In this document: positions 1-12,876 of the stretch, one piece after another | How positions within the stretch are numbered: position 1 is the stretch's first letter | Layout of the letters: the number at the start of each line of letters is the position of its first letter | From: Chloromonas sp. AAM2 | Lineage: Eukaryota; Chlorophyta; Chlorophyceae; Chlamydomonadales; Chlamydomonadaceae | Reading direction: 5' to 3' | Length of the DNA stretch: 64,000 bases | Assembly: GCA_004335635.1 (NCBI GenBank) | Contig: QAXH01006692.1 | Span: 29,054 to 93,053 of the forward strand | The notes under the pieces: generated by a model | What the model saw: only the letters and a program-made list of their open reading frames with translations | What the model was told of the DNA's origin: nothing | The model's database searches: none | Translations under genes and position numbers: made by a program

Positions 1-141
1 TTGTGTTTCGTGATGTGCGTAATCTAGGGCTAAGGGCGTCTTGCAAAACAGTTTGGCGGCTATACACTGTAAGGCCTGCCTTGGTGTTTTGGGAACGTAG
101 GCTTGCCATGCGTTCGAGTCAGGGCAGAGGTATCCACTCAC

Positions 142-942
142 CCGGCCAAACGAGGCACCTTTGAAGCCAATGACGTACATGGCGACGCAGTAGATGAGTC
201 CGACTACGACATGCACCGTGGAGACGGTGTATGGGAAGGGGAAATATTTGAAGATGCTCTTGTTCAGCAAGTTGAACCCAATGTTGAGTGCGTACCTGTG
301 CCATCAGCAGAAAAAACACATGAGTGCACTCCAGAACAAAGGTATCGGTGTAGTGTGCTTAGAAGTGCTAGTTAAGGCAAGCCCTGACTGCCGACAGGTG
401 TTGTTGACTCACCACATCGCGATGTAGCCAATAGTCACAACATTGGGGGCGAGCTTGGGGCCGGTAACCTTGGCGACGATGCTGCAAGAACAACAGATGG
501 GATGACTGCCGTCGATCGGAACCCATTTCTGAAACCTTGTTCGGTGCGCAGCACAAACATTTCGCACATACTGCAACGCGCAAAGGTTTGCTGGGTCTGC
601 GATCATAAAGCCTACGATCTAGGTGGGTTTGAAGAAAAAGCCCCAGACAGGCCTACCTCTCTAGGGGATCCAACTCCTTGGCAGCATCAGCGGATGAGCG
701 CGTGATGATCCCAGACCTTGCCGAGTGCAGCGGCAGCAGTCCATGATCCTGAGACGTCTGCGATAACACAGCGATGCACAGTGTGCTTTTCGCAATCTTT
801 GGCTGAGTTCAGCATGCGTTGCACTCTGACGGCTAGCCACCTGCAGCGGAAGGCGCGTGCGAATGGGTTTTGCTAGGTGCAAAACAGGCGTAGACGCCGC
901 TGTGGCGGGGCGCAGAATGTTGGTCGTCCTAAGCATCGCCAT
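142..942 (-). CDS. Plastid triose-phosphate/phosphate translocator family protein (partial, 5' exons)
   Basis: Predicted antiporter of the plastid inner envelope exchanging phosphorylated C3 compounds for phosphate. Exons on the minus strand: 942-841, 570-536, 481-413, 295-142, with consistent phases; the rest lies beyond the left edge. Exon 1 (34 codons) begins MAMLRTTNILRPATAAS, rich in A, T, R and lacking acids, as in chloroplast transit peptides. After the third splice the protein reads IGYIAMWYALNIGFNLLNK, then FPFPYTVSTVHVVVGLIYC, matching the family pattern of a W-Y/F-x-L-N-x-x-F-N-x-x-N-K helix followed by FPYP and V-H-x-x-V-G-x-x-Y-C. That second pattern is closer to TPT than to PPT or GPT, from recall of the families. 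The substrate-binding C-terminal half is not in the window, so specificity is unproven. The small exon 570-536 is the least certain. Confidence 0.8.
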
Positions 943-2735
943 GGTGTTTCGTCTGATGGATAAAGCTCAAGGACGCGAGCTGAGTGAGCTACAAGCGTCA
1001 CTGGGCTAATGGGCAGACGGAGACGACGGGCCATGCAGCAGGAAAATGCAAAGATCCGACGCTAACGCCCACCCACGTGGTGTGCGTTTGTGGGATTGGA
1101 TTACATGGATTGATTCGCTGCTTTCCCGCTCGGCCTCTTGTGTCAGGCCCTGCTGCTGTCCCTTGAATTTCGTGAGCCCTTTGTAAGAAATGCGTGATCC
1201 TCAAAAGCCCATGTAACAGTTTATCAGCACTGTCAGTAGTCTCAGCCGCGATTGCCAGTCAAAGAGCCATGAGACGCCTGTGCGTGATACACCGTCTGCA
1301 TGCCAATGGAGCTTGCCACTGTATGCATCATGCCTTGGTTAGGTGCCATTAGGTGCAGCACGTCCTTCTCCTGTGGTGCAGAGTTGTGCGTTAGTATGTA
1401 TCCCATTGTCAGCGTGGCACAGACTGAACATGGCAATCTCACGCCAAATAAGCGCTGCGGTCTTAGCGGCTCGACAGCCATGACAAGGCAACACCACAGT
1501 TTGAAATTCCGACCCAGACCTGACCCAGACCTGTCTTTTTTTCCCCTGCAACGTTTCGCCTGGTTTCTTTTGCGAGTAGTTCGGAATGGTGCACCCATCA
1601 CTGCAAGCTGGCCAGTATCTGCAAGGGATGAACTGGGCGAACGCAGCCAGCACCGCCTCACAGCCTGCTGGCATCCTCACTGCCATACCCTCCCACGGTA
1701 TGCCCCTCCCAAGGCAGCTACTGGCATAAGTAGTTTAATTGGGTCTGTTAATCACCAATAATGCGTCCATGGCACTGCACAGATTGACCCAACTGAGGCT
1801 GGCAAAGCACAGGGCGGCCATTTCACAGGCTGGCAAGGCACCTGCCTGGAGCTGCTGGCATCTCAATGCAATCCCGGTCCAGCTTAGACGGCAACATAGA
1901 TGGAGCTGTGCCCAACACTTCAAAGGCAAACAAGCAGCGCCAGGCAGGGGCCTCAGCTACCGGGCTCGACAGGTTGTTTATCTGAACAGCTGCAAACAAG
2001 GACTGCAATAATGATTCAGCGTGTTTGGAAAACCCTCCAGCTCGAGAGGCCACGCCCAGCCAAGCCAACGCCCAGGCACTTTCAAGACATGCTGAAAAGC
2101 ATGGTCAGCAGCCAAACTTGCAGTTGACAATGAAGGACTGGGTAGCCCAACTTGGAACTAACAATAAGGGACAGGCAGTTAACCTCCATTGGATGGGTAG
2201 GAGCTTTTGATACCATGATTTCGGTGCTGGCATTGAACCCATTACGTCAGCAAGCAGACTAACCAAAAAAAACAAGTTTGCCAGTTCTGGGACAATTTTG
2301 AAAACGTCACTGGAACTGTTGTTGTCTGGGTCGCAACTTGCTGTGTGGGGTTCTCACAGGGACTGTGGGCATATTGTGTGTGTCCGTATATACCACACCA
2401 TATCGTGTGTTGTGGCACACGATACCGCAGGGCCAAATCTGGGACAGTGAACTGAAGATCGTGGTGTGATCATTACACTGTAGATCGTAACCAGCTTCGT
2501 AAGATTCCACACGTCTCGAAATTCAACAAAACCTCTTGAGGTTCGTATAATCGGAATTGTGAAATCAAGAGGTGGCAAAAAACCTGATTCGTAACTTTGT
2601 TTGGACCGTCGTGTCATGAGATGCGCTAGGAACTACGGTGTTCACGTCATCAAGAATGGGCAAGATGGCTCAGAAGCTTGCCTGCAAGTGTATGTCTCAT
2701 ACACCAATCAAAAGCCAACCAGACGTTTTGCACTC
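943..2735. other. Intergenic spacer, no supportable gene
   Basis: Open frames here are short and low in complexity or read through repeats; none shows a recognisable domain or splice-linked continuation. It holds one copy of the dispersed end motif (AAGTTTGCCAGTTCTGGGAC, about 2274-2293) preceded by an oligo-A run at 2265-2272. Confidence 0.5.
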
Positions 2736-5700
2736 CTACTCCTCTTCACTCTCCTCCTCGCTGCCCCCCATGTCGATATCAGGAAGCGACCCTTCGGAAT
2801 CACTGCTGCTGTCGGCGCCAAACACAGGCGGCACGACGGCAGCCGCTGTAGCTGCTACAGCTGGAGGGACGGCGGTAGGCATGGCTGTGGCTGGTGCAGC
2901 AGGACCTGACGCCTCAAACCTCATTACGGGCTGTACTTCTTCAGCCGTGCCCATTTCCATCCCAGCACCAGTAGCAGCTACAGTGGCTGCAGCAGCACCT
3001 GCCCCCATTCTCGCACTTCTAGCCACTGTACCAGCTACAGTTTTGCCTGCTGCTTCCGGCGCAGAAACCAGTGATGCAGATGGTTCTTTCTGTGCTTTCT
3101 GAGGCCGTGCTTTTGAGCTGGAAACAGCCGCATGTGCATTGTGTATCTGTGCAGCGGTCAACTCTGCGGTATGAACGGCTGCCACCGGATCCTGGGGCAA
3201 ATGACCCGGTCTTGACTCTTCGGTAGCAGGTGGTGGTGCGGCACTGGGTTGGCCTGCCCGGAGTGATGACCACAGTTGTGGGCAAGGCAAAGGTGCCACC
3301 TCGCTCATACCTGCACACGTCATGGGGCATGCAGACACACTCAAGATTAGGACAGAGCGAACAGCAAGATATGCCTGATGAATCCCATCTGCCTGTGCGT
3401 CAAGCTAGCTTGCTTGAGGAGACACACTCGAGGAGGCACATGAGGCATGTGGTAGGCATGAAAGCACCTAGTACACATGAAGCACATGGGGGCATGTGGT
3501 GCACGTGAAGGCCATGGAGGTGCTGCACGTGGTAGGTATGCAGGCACATAGTGTCACGGCAAGCATGGAAGCACATGCGGCATGTGATGGGCACACGGCA
3601 ACATCAGGACAGCGCCTCCGGTGATGCCCAAATACCTCAACTTGATCATGTTCAAAGGACAGTTGGCGGGACATGTCCGGACGCATAGCCCATGCTTACC
3701 TGCATACGCATGTCTGACCCCAGTGATGGGTGTGGCGCGTGGGTGCAGCAGAGCCTCCAGGCTAGCCATGGCAGCACGGCTCACGTCTGCCACGGAGGCA
3801 GAGCGACTGGCGGCGCCCTGGCAGAACAACTGAACAGACTGCAGAGGCAGAGGGCGAACATCAACAGGCACAACGCGCTCAGGATGTTGTTGATGTTGTC
3901 CTTTAGTCCGGACAGAAGTGCTCATCAAGGGCAATGCCAGCCAATGGGCAAGTAAACACGGACCAGCCATAACCAGGCATTTCAATATAATGGACAGGTG
4001 AGCACGTGTTGAACGCGGACGTGCGAATGCCATGAAATGGTGGTCGTTCTGGATGAAGAATACCAGGCAAAACACTGTCAGGATCTGCAAATGAGTGGTT
4101 TGTGGCAGCATGGCATGAGATGTGAATGCCATGGAAAGATGACAATCATAGAGCGGCATGACTCACTTATAGATGGGCGCACCTGTGATAAGTAAGGAGG
4201 CCTTGTGTCCAAGGGTGTGACCAGTGTAACCAGGAGTGTGCGCAACGCCTGCGCCCTCAGCCCTTCCAACCCCGCTGCATGAAGTGCTGTCACTGATGCC
4301 GGCTCATGCGCTGCCCTTACCGCTGCCTCGCCTGCCGTTGTCGCCATGTGGTATGCAAGGGTATCAGCCGAGGCACGAACAGCCGCAGGCAGCAGCGGCC
4401 CTGCGGCACCCACCACTGCAGCCACCAGCTGCAGCGCAGCCTGTGCGGCCGCTGCCGCTCCGCTACCAGCTGCAAAGCATCCAGCCGGTCCGGCAGCGGC
4501 TGCAGCAGCTGCTGCCATCGCTCCCGCACCGGCCGCCGCCTCGGTCGCCTCTGTAAGCTTCGCTTTCTTCGACATTGTCTTGCCTGCACCCGCCGGCCCG
4601 TTCATTAGCGTTCCAGCGCCGCCCGCATTTCCTGTGCCTAGCGCTGCAGCAGCTGCAGTGGTGCCTTCCGGTGTCCAACCATAGAGCTCCACCGTCACTG
4701 CCCCGAGAGCATCAACCGCAATGGTCCGGGCGATGTACGTCCCGCCACACGGCGTCCCGCAGGACGTACTTGCAAGGCGGTGAAGTGAAGTGCGGCCGGC
4801 CGAGCCGACTGCGGCCGCTGCCCCCGGCCCAAGCGCCCGCAACCGCCGCAACTGCTCTGCCAACAGCCGGCCGAGTGCAGCGTGCAGCGGTAGCATAGCT
4901 GGCCCGGCGGCAACTACCAGCGTGCTGAGTAGGTCGCAGGCACGGGCCTGGAGCGAAGGGAGAGCGGCTTGGAGTTGTTGGAAACCGCCTGTGGATGGCG
5001 GGACGCGACCTGTGGCTAGCACTTGAGCGGCGGAGAACCGGAGAAGACGGGATGCCAGATGCATTACAGGGCCGCTGCGGGCAAACAAATATCACACATA
5101 GTATCATGGTTGGTTTACAAAGTTCTTGATTGAATGAGCTTTCATTTGAGATGTGAGACTCCTCGTGTGCTAGTGATATTCTTTTATGATTGGTTCGCTC
5201 GCTGCTCGTCACTGAGCAGTACAGCTAAAGGGAAAATATGTAACGGGCGAGGTTGCATGTCCACACGGAAAAACGCACCTTGGCACTGCAATGGTTTCAT
5301 TTGAGATGCGAGTACCCTGAGATGTGGGACACATCCCTTAAGCGCATGAAATCTTTAAGTGAAGGAAAATGAGACTCCTCGTGTGCTGGTGATATCTGCA
5401 AGTCCCATTTTGATCAGTTTTCGGTGGTTATCCCACAGCCCATGCAGTCTCTTAGCGCACCAAGGCAGAGGCACAGGAGAGGGATATGCGCCAGTCGAGA
5501 GATGCTGTGCCGCCTCCATGCCTGCATGCGCCACTTCTGCCAGCAGCTTCACCGTAGCTCCCTGCACTCGCCGCTGTGCATTTCCGCCCGCTTCCACACC
5601 TCCCATCAACCCCGACAAAACTAGCAACGCGCCAGAGGTAGTTGTGTCTGCCTGTGATGCCTGTTGCTGGCTACTGACAGTGAGCCGGGCACGGCATGCA

Positions 5701-7167
5701 GATGCAGCAGCTTGATCATCCAGCCCCATCAGCATCACATCCAACACATCATGTACAGATAGCAGTAAGCGACGGTACAGCTCACTGTACGTTACTGCAT
5801 CGCCCTGTATGCGAGGTAGTGCTGCGAGGCAAGCGGCAGCTGCTGACCGGCCGCGGGGTGAACCAGCAGGGGCAACCATGGCGGCTGCTATGGCGGTTTC
5901 TAAAACAGCTGCATGGTTTCGGAGGCTAGCTGGAGCTACGTCGATAAGACGCGTGATGAGTTGCAGTGCTGCAATGGCTGGGGCGGCCCATGCTTGGCCT
6001 TGGAGAGAGATGAGGGGAAGGGCAAGGCCACAGGCTCGGGACGCTAGGGCGGATGCTTCCCGCCTCACGCCTCCCACTTCCATCACATCACCCAACCTGT
6101 ACAGCAACAAGTCCAGCACTGCACTTGAACAACGCAACAGGTCAAGCGATGCATGAACTTCATGATCTCTCAAGCCAGGCTGGCGGCATGTCAGGCACAA
6201 CCGAACAACATGGAATTGCGCCTGCTAGCGCAGCCTCTGTTGAGCAGGGCCAGGATTGGGTTTGGTCTAACCCATGTCACTGCATTGCTTGTCATTGCAC
6301 TGCTTGTCACTGTCCAGCGCGTCCTGGCTGTTGCACAACGCACATGATCTCGTTCTGTCCACAGTAATCACGTTGAAATTGGCATTCGCCTACTTTCACA
6401 AAGGCTTGGTCGCTCTTGTTGTGCATCCGGTCTGACAAACCCACCTTGTGAAAATATGAGCAGCTGCACTGCACGTAGTCTGGAATGCATTGGCCAGTAG
6501 CAGCGCTGCTGATGATCTGGCCACGCCCTGCTGCTCTTGAGCTAGAGCATGCGGCCGCTTACGCTGCTGCTGCTGCTGAGTTCCTTGCTGCTGGCTACTA
6601 GCTGGTTCCTCTAGCCGCTGCAGCATTCCATCCCGCTGCTGCTTGAGAAGGTCGAGCAGAAGGCCCAGCCACTGTTGATAGCCGAGCAGCAGCCTGGGCA
6701 TGTCGCATGCAGTCGCGCTAGCTGCTAGCAGCCGAGTGAGCTGGATCTGCTGCACAATCTGCAGGCCAGCATGCAATCATCATCTGCGTTGCGTCCATAC
6801 CTCAGTTTGACACTGGTTTGATGTCTGTCAGAAACTCAGGTGCATGCATTGGTTGAGGTGGGGTGGATGCAGCCGTACATGCATGACAGAAGATGCAACC
6901 TCTTGATACAGTCAACTTGCGCACCTGGTCTGTCTGCTGCAGAGCCTTCACCAGAGCATTGAACCATGTGTCCACTGCCTGTCCAGCCTCCCGTCGGCGG
7001 CTACTGCTGGCGGGCTGCAACGGCGCCTCCGACACCAATCGCGAGGCGACAAGCACCTTGCACATCTCAGTAGTGCGTGTGCTAGACAGCTGGTGCAGGG
7101 CTTCATTTACTGTGGAGGCGAAGCCCCGCAGCTGGGAAGCCCTGACAAGCGCAACCCCGTCCATCAT
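2736..7167 (-). CDS. RIX1/PELP1-like pre-rRNA processing protein
   Basis: Predicted nucleolar scaffold of the Rix1/PELP1 complex, which acts in ITS2 processing and release of the pre-60S ribosomal particle. Six exons join in phase on the minus strand: 7167-6925, 6758-6445, 6168-5461, 5074-4183, 3877-3700, 3310-2736, giving 969 residues. The N-terminal half is helical and repeat-like, with a stretch containing AAACLAALPRIQGD followed by YSELYRRLLLSVHDVLDVML, which resembles the RIX1 domain. The C-terminus is an acidic tail, DSSSDSEGSLPDIDMGGSEE, like the acidic LPDI-type tails of PELP1/RIX1 proteins. A long Ala/Gly/Thr-rich linker precedes it. The acceptor at 3878 has a weak pyrimidine tract, so exon 5's start could move. 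The start at 7167 is the first in-frame ATG; a second follows immediately at 7164. Identity rests on recall of family pattern, not on a search. Confidence 0.72.
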
Positions 7168-7349
7168 GCAAGATGCCCTAACCCGAGTAGCGGGCGAGTT
7201 CCGGCTAATCAATGACAGATGCCTCAGTAGCTGGCGGCCGATGCGCCATCGTAACCGGCATCATGCGTTTCTAGGGTTTGGACCGGTGCCTGTACTCTGG
7301 CTTGCGCACTTGCAATTACATCCAGAGTTTGGTGACCAGCTCAAGAGAA
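7168..7349. promoter_or_regulatory. Short divergent intergenic region (putative bidirectional promoter)
   Basis: The RIX1/PELP1-like start codon (minus) and the UIM/EF-hand start codon (plus) are 182 bp apart in head-to-head orientation. Both 5' leaders and promoters must fit here or overlap. No clear TATA box is seen. Confidence 0.4.
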
Positions 7350-9671
7350 ATGAGTGACACTGGGGACTCAGAATCTAAGTCTGGGTCAGAGTCTGGGTCA
7401 GGGTCTGGGTCAGCTGAACCAGAACCAGGTCCTGGAAAGGATGAGGCAACCTTGCAACAGCACATGAATGACTACGAGGCTGAGAGGCGGGAGCGCATGC
7501 AGCGAAACCAAGCGATGCTGCTGCAACTTGCGGTAGGCGATGGTATCCACCAACCATGTGTTTGTATACCCTTGCTCGTGAACGTTAGCCTTCCATGCTA
7601 CTCGCATGCATTGTGCCATAGACTGTTCCATGTCATTGGCCAGCTTTATGCCTTATGCATCGTTGCATGTCGCTTCCATGCTAACGACAGCCTGTTCCAC
7701 GCCACCCTCTGCACGCCTCATGCCCTTTCCTGCACTGTGTTTCATGTCTGGACGTGACTTGTATAGGTGCCTTCAGCCGCCGCAAAGCTGGCAGCCACTC
7801 TGCAGGACCCACTTACAGCTAACCATTCTCCTCAGTCAGAAGCCAAGTCTAAGGCTTCCAAGTCTGCAACTGCCAGCCTTCCAGCCCGTGCCCGATCCTC
7901 TCGACAATCTGCTGCCCAGGCACAGCAGCGGCTCAAGCAGCAATCAAAAGGTATGCTCGCTGTGCAGGCGTGGGCACTGGAGCATGTGGCGCAAAACCCC
8001 AGACAAGAGCACAAGTGACATGGCTGACAACTGCATTTGGTAGCAGCAAGATAATTGCAAGTTTGTAAACCTTGCCCTACTTTCTGGCAGCAGGCAATGA
8101 AGGAACCTGGTGTGCTTTAGAACCATTCACAGACATGTGCGTGACCATGTGACACACGGCACAACGATACTTGCTATCCACGCTGTGCGCATTGTGCAGT
8201 TGCGTCCTCCAGTGAAGATGACGAGGGGAGAGCTGCAGACAAGGTGGCGGGAAAGAGGCCTGCACTGCGCAGTGGGCGCACAGCCATGGCACCGTCAAGC
8301 AAGAGGTGCGTGCATTTGTTGCTTTGAGCACAGCACCACACACTGCTTTGCAGTACAATCGTTGCGTTCTGCAAAGCATGACAATCGTTGCCAGCCTGCA
8401 CGCTTTCACATCTTGCTGCTTCTGCGCAAGGCAAGTTCAGAAGCTTGTCCTCTGCCATGTGTCTACCTGACTCATTGACATGTGCATCGTTGCATGACAT
8501 CATTGAGCATGTGCTCGGCATTCAACGACATGCATCTGGCCTTGAGTCAACAATACCAATCAAGCCAACTCGCCTGGCAGTGTTCTGATACTGATATCTG
8601 TCAGTTGTGACCATTAATATCGTGCGGTCCTGAATGAAATCAACAAGCACATGTGCTCGGCCCCGGACTGTATCATCCACAGATCCCAATGTCACGTACT
8701 GATACCCATCGGTTGTAATATATGCCAGTTGATATTATCATTGCGGTCCTGACTGCAGGCGGCGACGTACGGGTGCTGATGGTGCCCCCTCAAGCAGTGA
8801 CGATTCATACGTCATCAGCGATGAGCCAGGGGAGGACGAGCAAGATGAGGAAGCGGAGGACGATGCCGGTGTTCAGGTTCAGGCTGATAGCGAGCAGCCA
8901 GACAGCGGCAGCGAAGGCGCAAGGCCGGCATCGGATGCAGAAGAAGATGAATGGGACGCTGAGCAGCTGCAGCAAGCACTAGCAGCATCACTTGGACAAA
9001 CAAAAGGGGAGGGAGAGGCATCTGCGCCAAGGGGCAAGGCAAGAGCACGGGGACAGGCACAAGCAGAGACTCCTAAAGGAACGGAAGGGAATGAAGAGGG
9101 GTCTGCGTCGAGGGGCAAGGCAAGAACGCGGGGACAGGCACTAGCAGCGTCCGTTGAACAAGCGGAAGGAGATGGGAAGGGACCGACGCCCAAAGGCAAG
9201 GCGTGGGGGCAAGGACAGGCACTAGCAGCGCGTCCTCAACCAACCGAGGGGGATACCGAGAAGCCCACGCCGAGGGGTAAGGCACGGGGACGAGGGCAAG
9301 CACCAGCCGAGTCTCCTACTGAACCCAAAGCGGATGGGGACGGACCTGCACTAAGGGGCAAGGGCCGGACACGGGGCCGGGGCCGGGGGCGGGGCCGTGG
9401 CGACAGCCGTCCCGCTCTAACTGTCACTGAGTCAGACGTCTTGCACCTCTTTGAGCAGCTGTGCTCCGGAACCAAGGGTGTGATCACACACAGGTCACTC
9501 ACGGGTGCAATGGAGAGGCTAGGCATGGATGCAGACGAAGAGAGGGTGGCATGTATGCTAGGCTGGGCGGAGGAAGCGGCGCAGGGCCAAGAGAGGAGCA
9601 GAATGAACAAGAGCGGGCTGTCATTTGAGGCGTTCCAAGAGCTGGTGGCCACGCTGGTGGCACAGCGTTAG
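7350..9671 (+). CDS. Protein with ubiquitin-interacting motif, PRGKARxRGQ repeats and C-terminal EF-hand-like pair
   Basis: Not recognised as a named protein. Four exons join in phase: 7350-7532, 7767-7950, 8200-8305, 8759-9671, giving 461 residues. The N-terminus is Ser/Gly/Glu-rich, followed by a charged coiled-coil-like stretch. Exon 4 holds an acidic region and then WDAEQLQQALAASLGQ, a close match to the ubiquitin-interacting motif (acidic residues, then L-x-x-A-L-x-x-S-L). About five degenerate repeats of roughly 36 residues follow, each with a core like RGKARTRGQALAA, ending in a GRGRGRGRG tract. The last 80 residues contain two helix-loop-helix units (LFEQLCSGTKGVITHRSL and MNKSGLSFEAFQELVATL) shaped like EF-hands but poor in calcium ligands. 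It may bind ubiquitin and nucleic acid; this is inference from motifs only. Confidence 0.7.
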
Positions 9672-11070
9672 TCATGGTTGGACCATTCGCTGGCAAGTTT
9701 CTATGACTGCTTTGTTGTTGTCACATGGTGTGGGAAGGACGACTGTGTCTGTGTGATGGAATTCATTGCTTCGTTGCACCAGTGGTTCTCTGGTCGAGCA
9801 TGGCGTCCTGTAACTTGCAGCATGTTTGTTGGCATGTCAGTTGCACAGTCCAGACAGATAGCGTCAGGTGTGTATCAGTTTCCTTGCATTTCATGTTGTA
9901 GGTCAAGTCAGCCAGCTTTCGTGTCCGCTTTGCTGTTCTATTGGTAGCATGTTGGAATAGTGGAGTGGACGTTGCTGTTGGCGACAATAGGCACCGGTGA
10001 CTACAATGCAGCTTCAGCGGATCAAGCTGTTTCCAATTGGATCCTTAAGCACACAGGTGCATTCGTCCATGCCCTGTGTGCATGTAGCCGTATGTTTGGT
10101 ACACAACACGAGGACAAGACACTGCCACTGACCACGTGGCAAAGCCAAAGTTGACGCATTACCCACACCTTGTACAGTACAATTAGCAGCGAGCATGTGA
10201 CCACCGAGTGGCAGAGGCTAGCCTGCTTGACAACTGCACTGTAATTGTGTTCATTGACTCACAGGGTAAGACATCGACTTACAGTGTCAAGTATGATTGC
10301 ACAGGGCACCAAATAAATGTCATCACTGACTAGCTGACCAGCTCAGACAAGCACTTCCACTGTCTAGCTGGCAAAGCCTTGGCCAAACTCAACGCGTTTA
10401 GCTACACTAGCCATGTCCGGTGGTCGCTGTACGATCAGCAGTGAGCACGTGACATCTCATTCACTCACTGCAGAGTCTGGCAAGCAGGCCCCTTGCTTTG
10501 TGGCGTGAAACAAACTCAACTCCATGCTGAACAGCCAACTTGTTCCAAACCTCCAGCCTGGCAGTCTTGAGGTTCACATATGGAAAAGCTAGTGCATGCA
10601 ATCGTCTGACTTGGCCAAGCTGGGGGAACACCGTGAACAGTTTAGCAACGTGGCGTTGCCTAGCCCAGACGTGGCAAATGCAGCATTCAGATGAGTTTTA
10701 TAACTGCGTGGAGGCTCGTGAACGCTTTCTGCACCAAGGTTTCTCTCTCTCCGTCAATCAACCCACTGTGTGAAGAGGGAGTTACATGCCCTAGCAGGCC
10801 TGCCAATCGAGGGATCAGTGACTGCAGAGCTGTCAAGCCACGCACGGAGTGAAACATGCACTCCTGCTGGCCAGTGCTGACCCTTTGGTGCCCACACAGC
10901 ACTGCACCACATCATGGCCCTGACCCGGCCATGACATACGTGAACCACCCAGCTGTTATCACCCATCAATGCGAGCGTGACTACGCGGGTTGATAGCGCT
11001 GCCTCAGCAGCCTCCTTGCAAAACGTCATCAGACACGCCCAGTGCATTGCCTCAGACCAGAAGCACCGCC
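9672..11070. other. Convergent intergenic spacer
   Basis: This spacer separates the 3' ends of the UIM/EF-hand gene (plus) and the LC4-like gene (minus). I see no coding exon. The sequence is low in recognisable repeats apart from short CTTGCC/GGCAAG words. Confidence 0.5.
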
Positions 11071-12876
11071 TCAGACCAGAAGCAAGCGAAACTCTTCGTA
11101 GTCCAGGTAGCCCGAGGCATCCTTGTCCACCTCAGCTATGAACTTGTCCACGTTCAAAGTAAGCTCAAACTCCTGCAACCACAGAGAAAGGCATCCCAGA
11201 TGTCCCATATCGTATATCTGAACAATACACCTCTGCGACGGCTTGCCAACCACCACTACTGTATGCCCATGACACCTACAAGATCCGATGCCTTTGCCAC
11301 TTTGCAAAATTATGCCACATTGGTGTTGCTACTTCGCTTTGCTTGTATGCTTCCCTGCTTGCCCCCCTCGCTTGCCCGCATGATACATTGCCGCCACACC
11401 TCCATAGACTGGTGCTTACCGTGATCACATCCCGCAGCCGGTGTGTCTCCACCTTGCCTGTTTTGTCGGCCTGTAGCACAGCAAGTGTACAGCACCTCTT
11501 GCGTTCAGCGCTGGTTCACTGAGGCACCCCAATGCCAAGTCAGATCGCAAGTCAGGACAGCCAGATCGCCCAGCACAGCCAGATCGCAAGGCCAGGACAG
11601 CAAGATCAGTTTGTGCTTGTCAGAAGAGCATGGTTCCTTGCTGATGACCAGTGATGACCAGTCTATGGCTACTGATGGTTCATGGCAGTATGAATGTATG
11701 CAGCAGTGCCCTGTGCATTGGCTCTAATTCCACCCACACCGGTTGCCCAGCTGCATTGCACGTTGATCTTATTGCAGTCATCATGGCTTTGGCATGCTGC
11801 CGAGCGTGAGTCCTGGGCATGCCGCCCACAACCAAACTTTCGCACCCACATTTCCGCCCAGAGCCACGAACGCGTCCAGTGTTTCCTGTTCGTTGCTGTT
11901 CTTCTCGCTCATCGCCTTGTTGATCTGGATGGCGTGAACAAACTCCTGGAACTCAATCTCCTGGCTGCCGTCCTCATCCACCTGATAATCAGGAAATGAT
12001 AATCAGGGAAGAAAATGGCAAATAATCCCAAATAATTTACCAATATAACAAGGTCATGGCAAGTGAATATCATGGAGGGAAACATTAGCAGCTGAACCCC
12101 ATGCACATGCACTGACACTGCTACAAGCCCTGCTACGCAAGTATCAGACAAATCGCTGCATGCCTTGCCTCGCTTGCATGCAAGGAGCTGCCTAACGATT
12201 GATGAGCTGTGAACAATTATGATTTTCCCTTTAAGGGTTAACTCCACGGCCTGTGCCTTTCCTGCGCCTGGTGTACATGCCTGCTTTGCCTGGTTCAACC
12301 ACTTTTGTTGCTCAGCGCAAGTCAGAGCGGCGCACATCCCTCCGTTCCCGGAAACTGCTTGACTGTTGTAAACTGCTTGAGCTGTCATGTTTGGCATGTG
12401 ATGTCTGGCTGCATGTTCTTAAACCCTTGACATTCCCCGTCAGAACCCTGCATGGCTGTCCAAACACTCCATGCTGGGTTGGCAACGGCTCTGCTTGGTG
12501 TGGGTATCTACATCAGGCTCCCCATGCTGAGTGTCCCTAGCGTCCTTCATGACCTTGCAGCCACTGCTGTGCCACGTACTTGGCTAATCATGACGAACAG
12601 CTCCTCATCCGAAGGGTTCTGGCCCAAGGCTGTCAATGCTGTCTTGAGCTCCTTGATGTCAATGGTGCCGCTGCCTGCATGTGTTGCATGCATGGTTAGC
12701 TGGGCAGAACTGTTGCGCACGCTCTTGCATCTTTTTGATGCACTGGCAGGCTGTGCTTTGGGCGAAAACTCACTATCCTTGTCGAAGAGCTGGAAGGCCT
12801 TCCGGCACATCTCCAACTCTTCCTCGCTCAGCTTCGGAAGTTCTGACCACACGACCTGCATAAGATGCCATTCCAT
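11071..12876 (-). CDS. Calmodulin-like EF-hand protein, probable outer-arm dynein light chain LC4-type
   Basis: Predicted calcium-binding light chain; the Chlamydomonas protein it most resembles is the 18-kDa LC4 of the flagellar outer dynein arm, which binds the gamma heavy chain. Five exons join in phase: 12876-12774, 12674-12580, 11981-11850, 11470-11420, 11172-11071, giving 160 residues, about the length of LC4. EF-hand 1 is restored across the first splice (loop DKDSSGTIDIKE); EF2 is DEDGSQEIEFQE; EF3 is degenerate around ADKTGKVETHRL; EF4 is DKDASGYLDYEE. Three loops have the acidic ligands at positions 1, 3 and 12. The sequence ALTALGQNPSDEELFVMI is typical of the calmodulin/LC4 group. 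The start at ATG 12876 is a choice; the acceptor at 12856 could instead join an unseen upstream exon. LC4 assignment is from recalled similarity, and another calmodulin-like protein remains possible. Confidence 0.78.
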
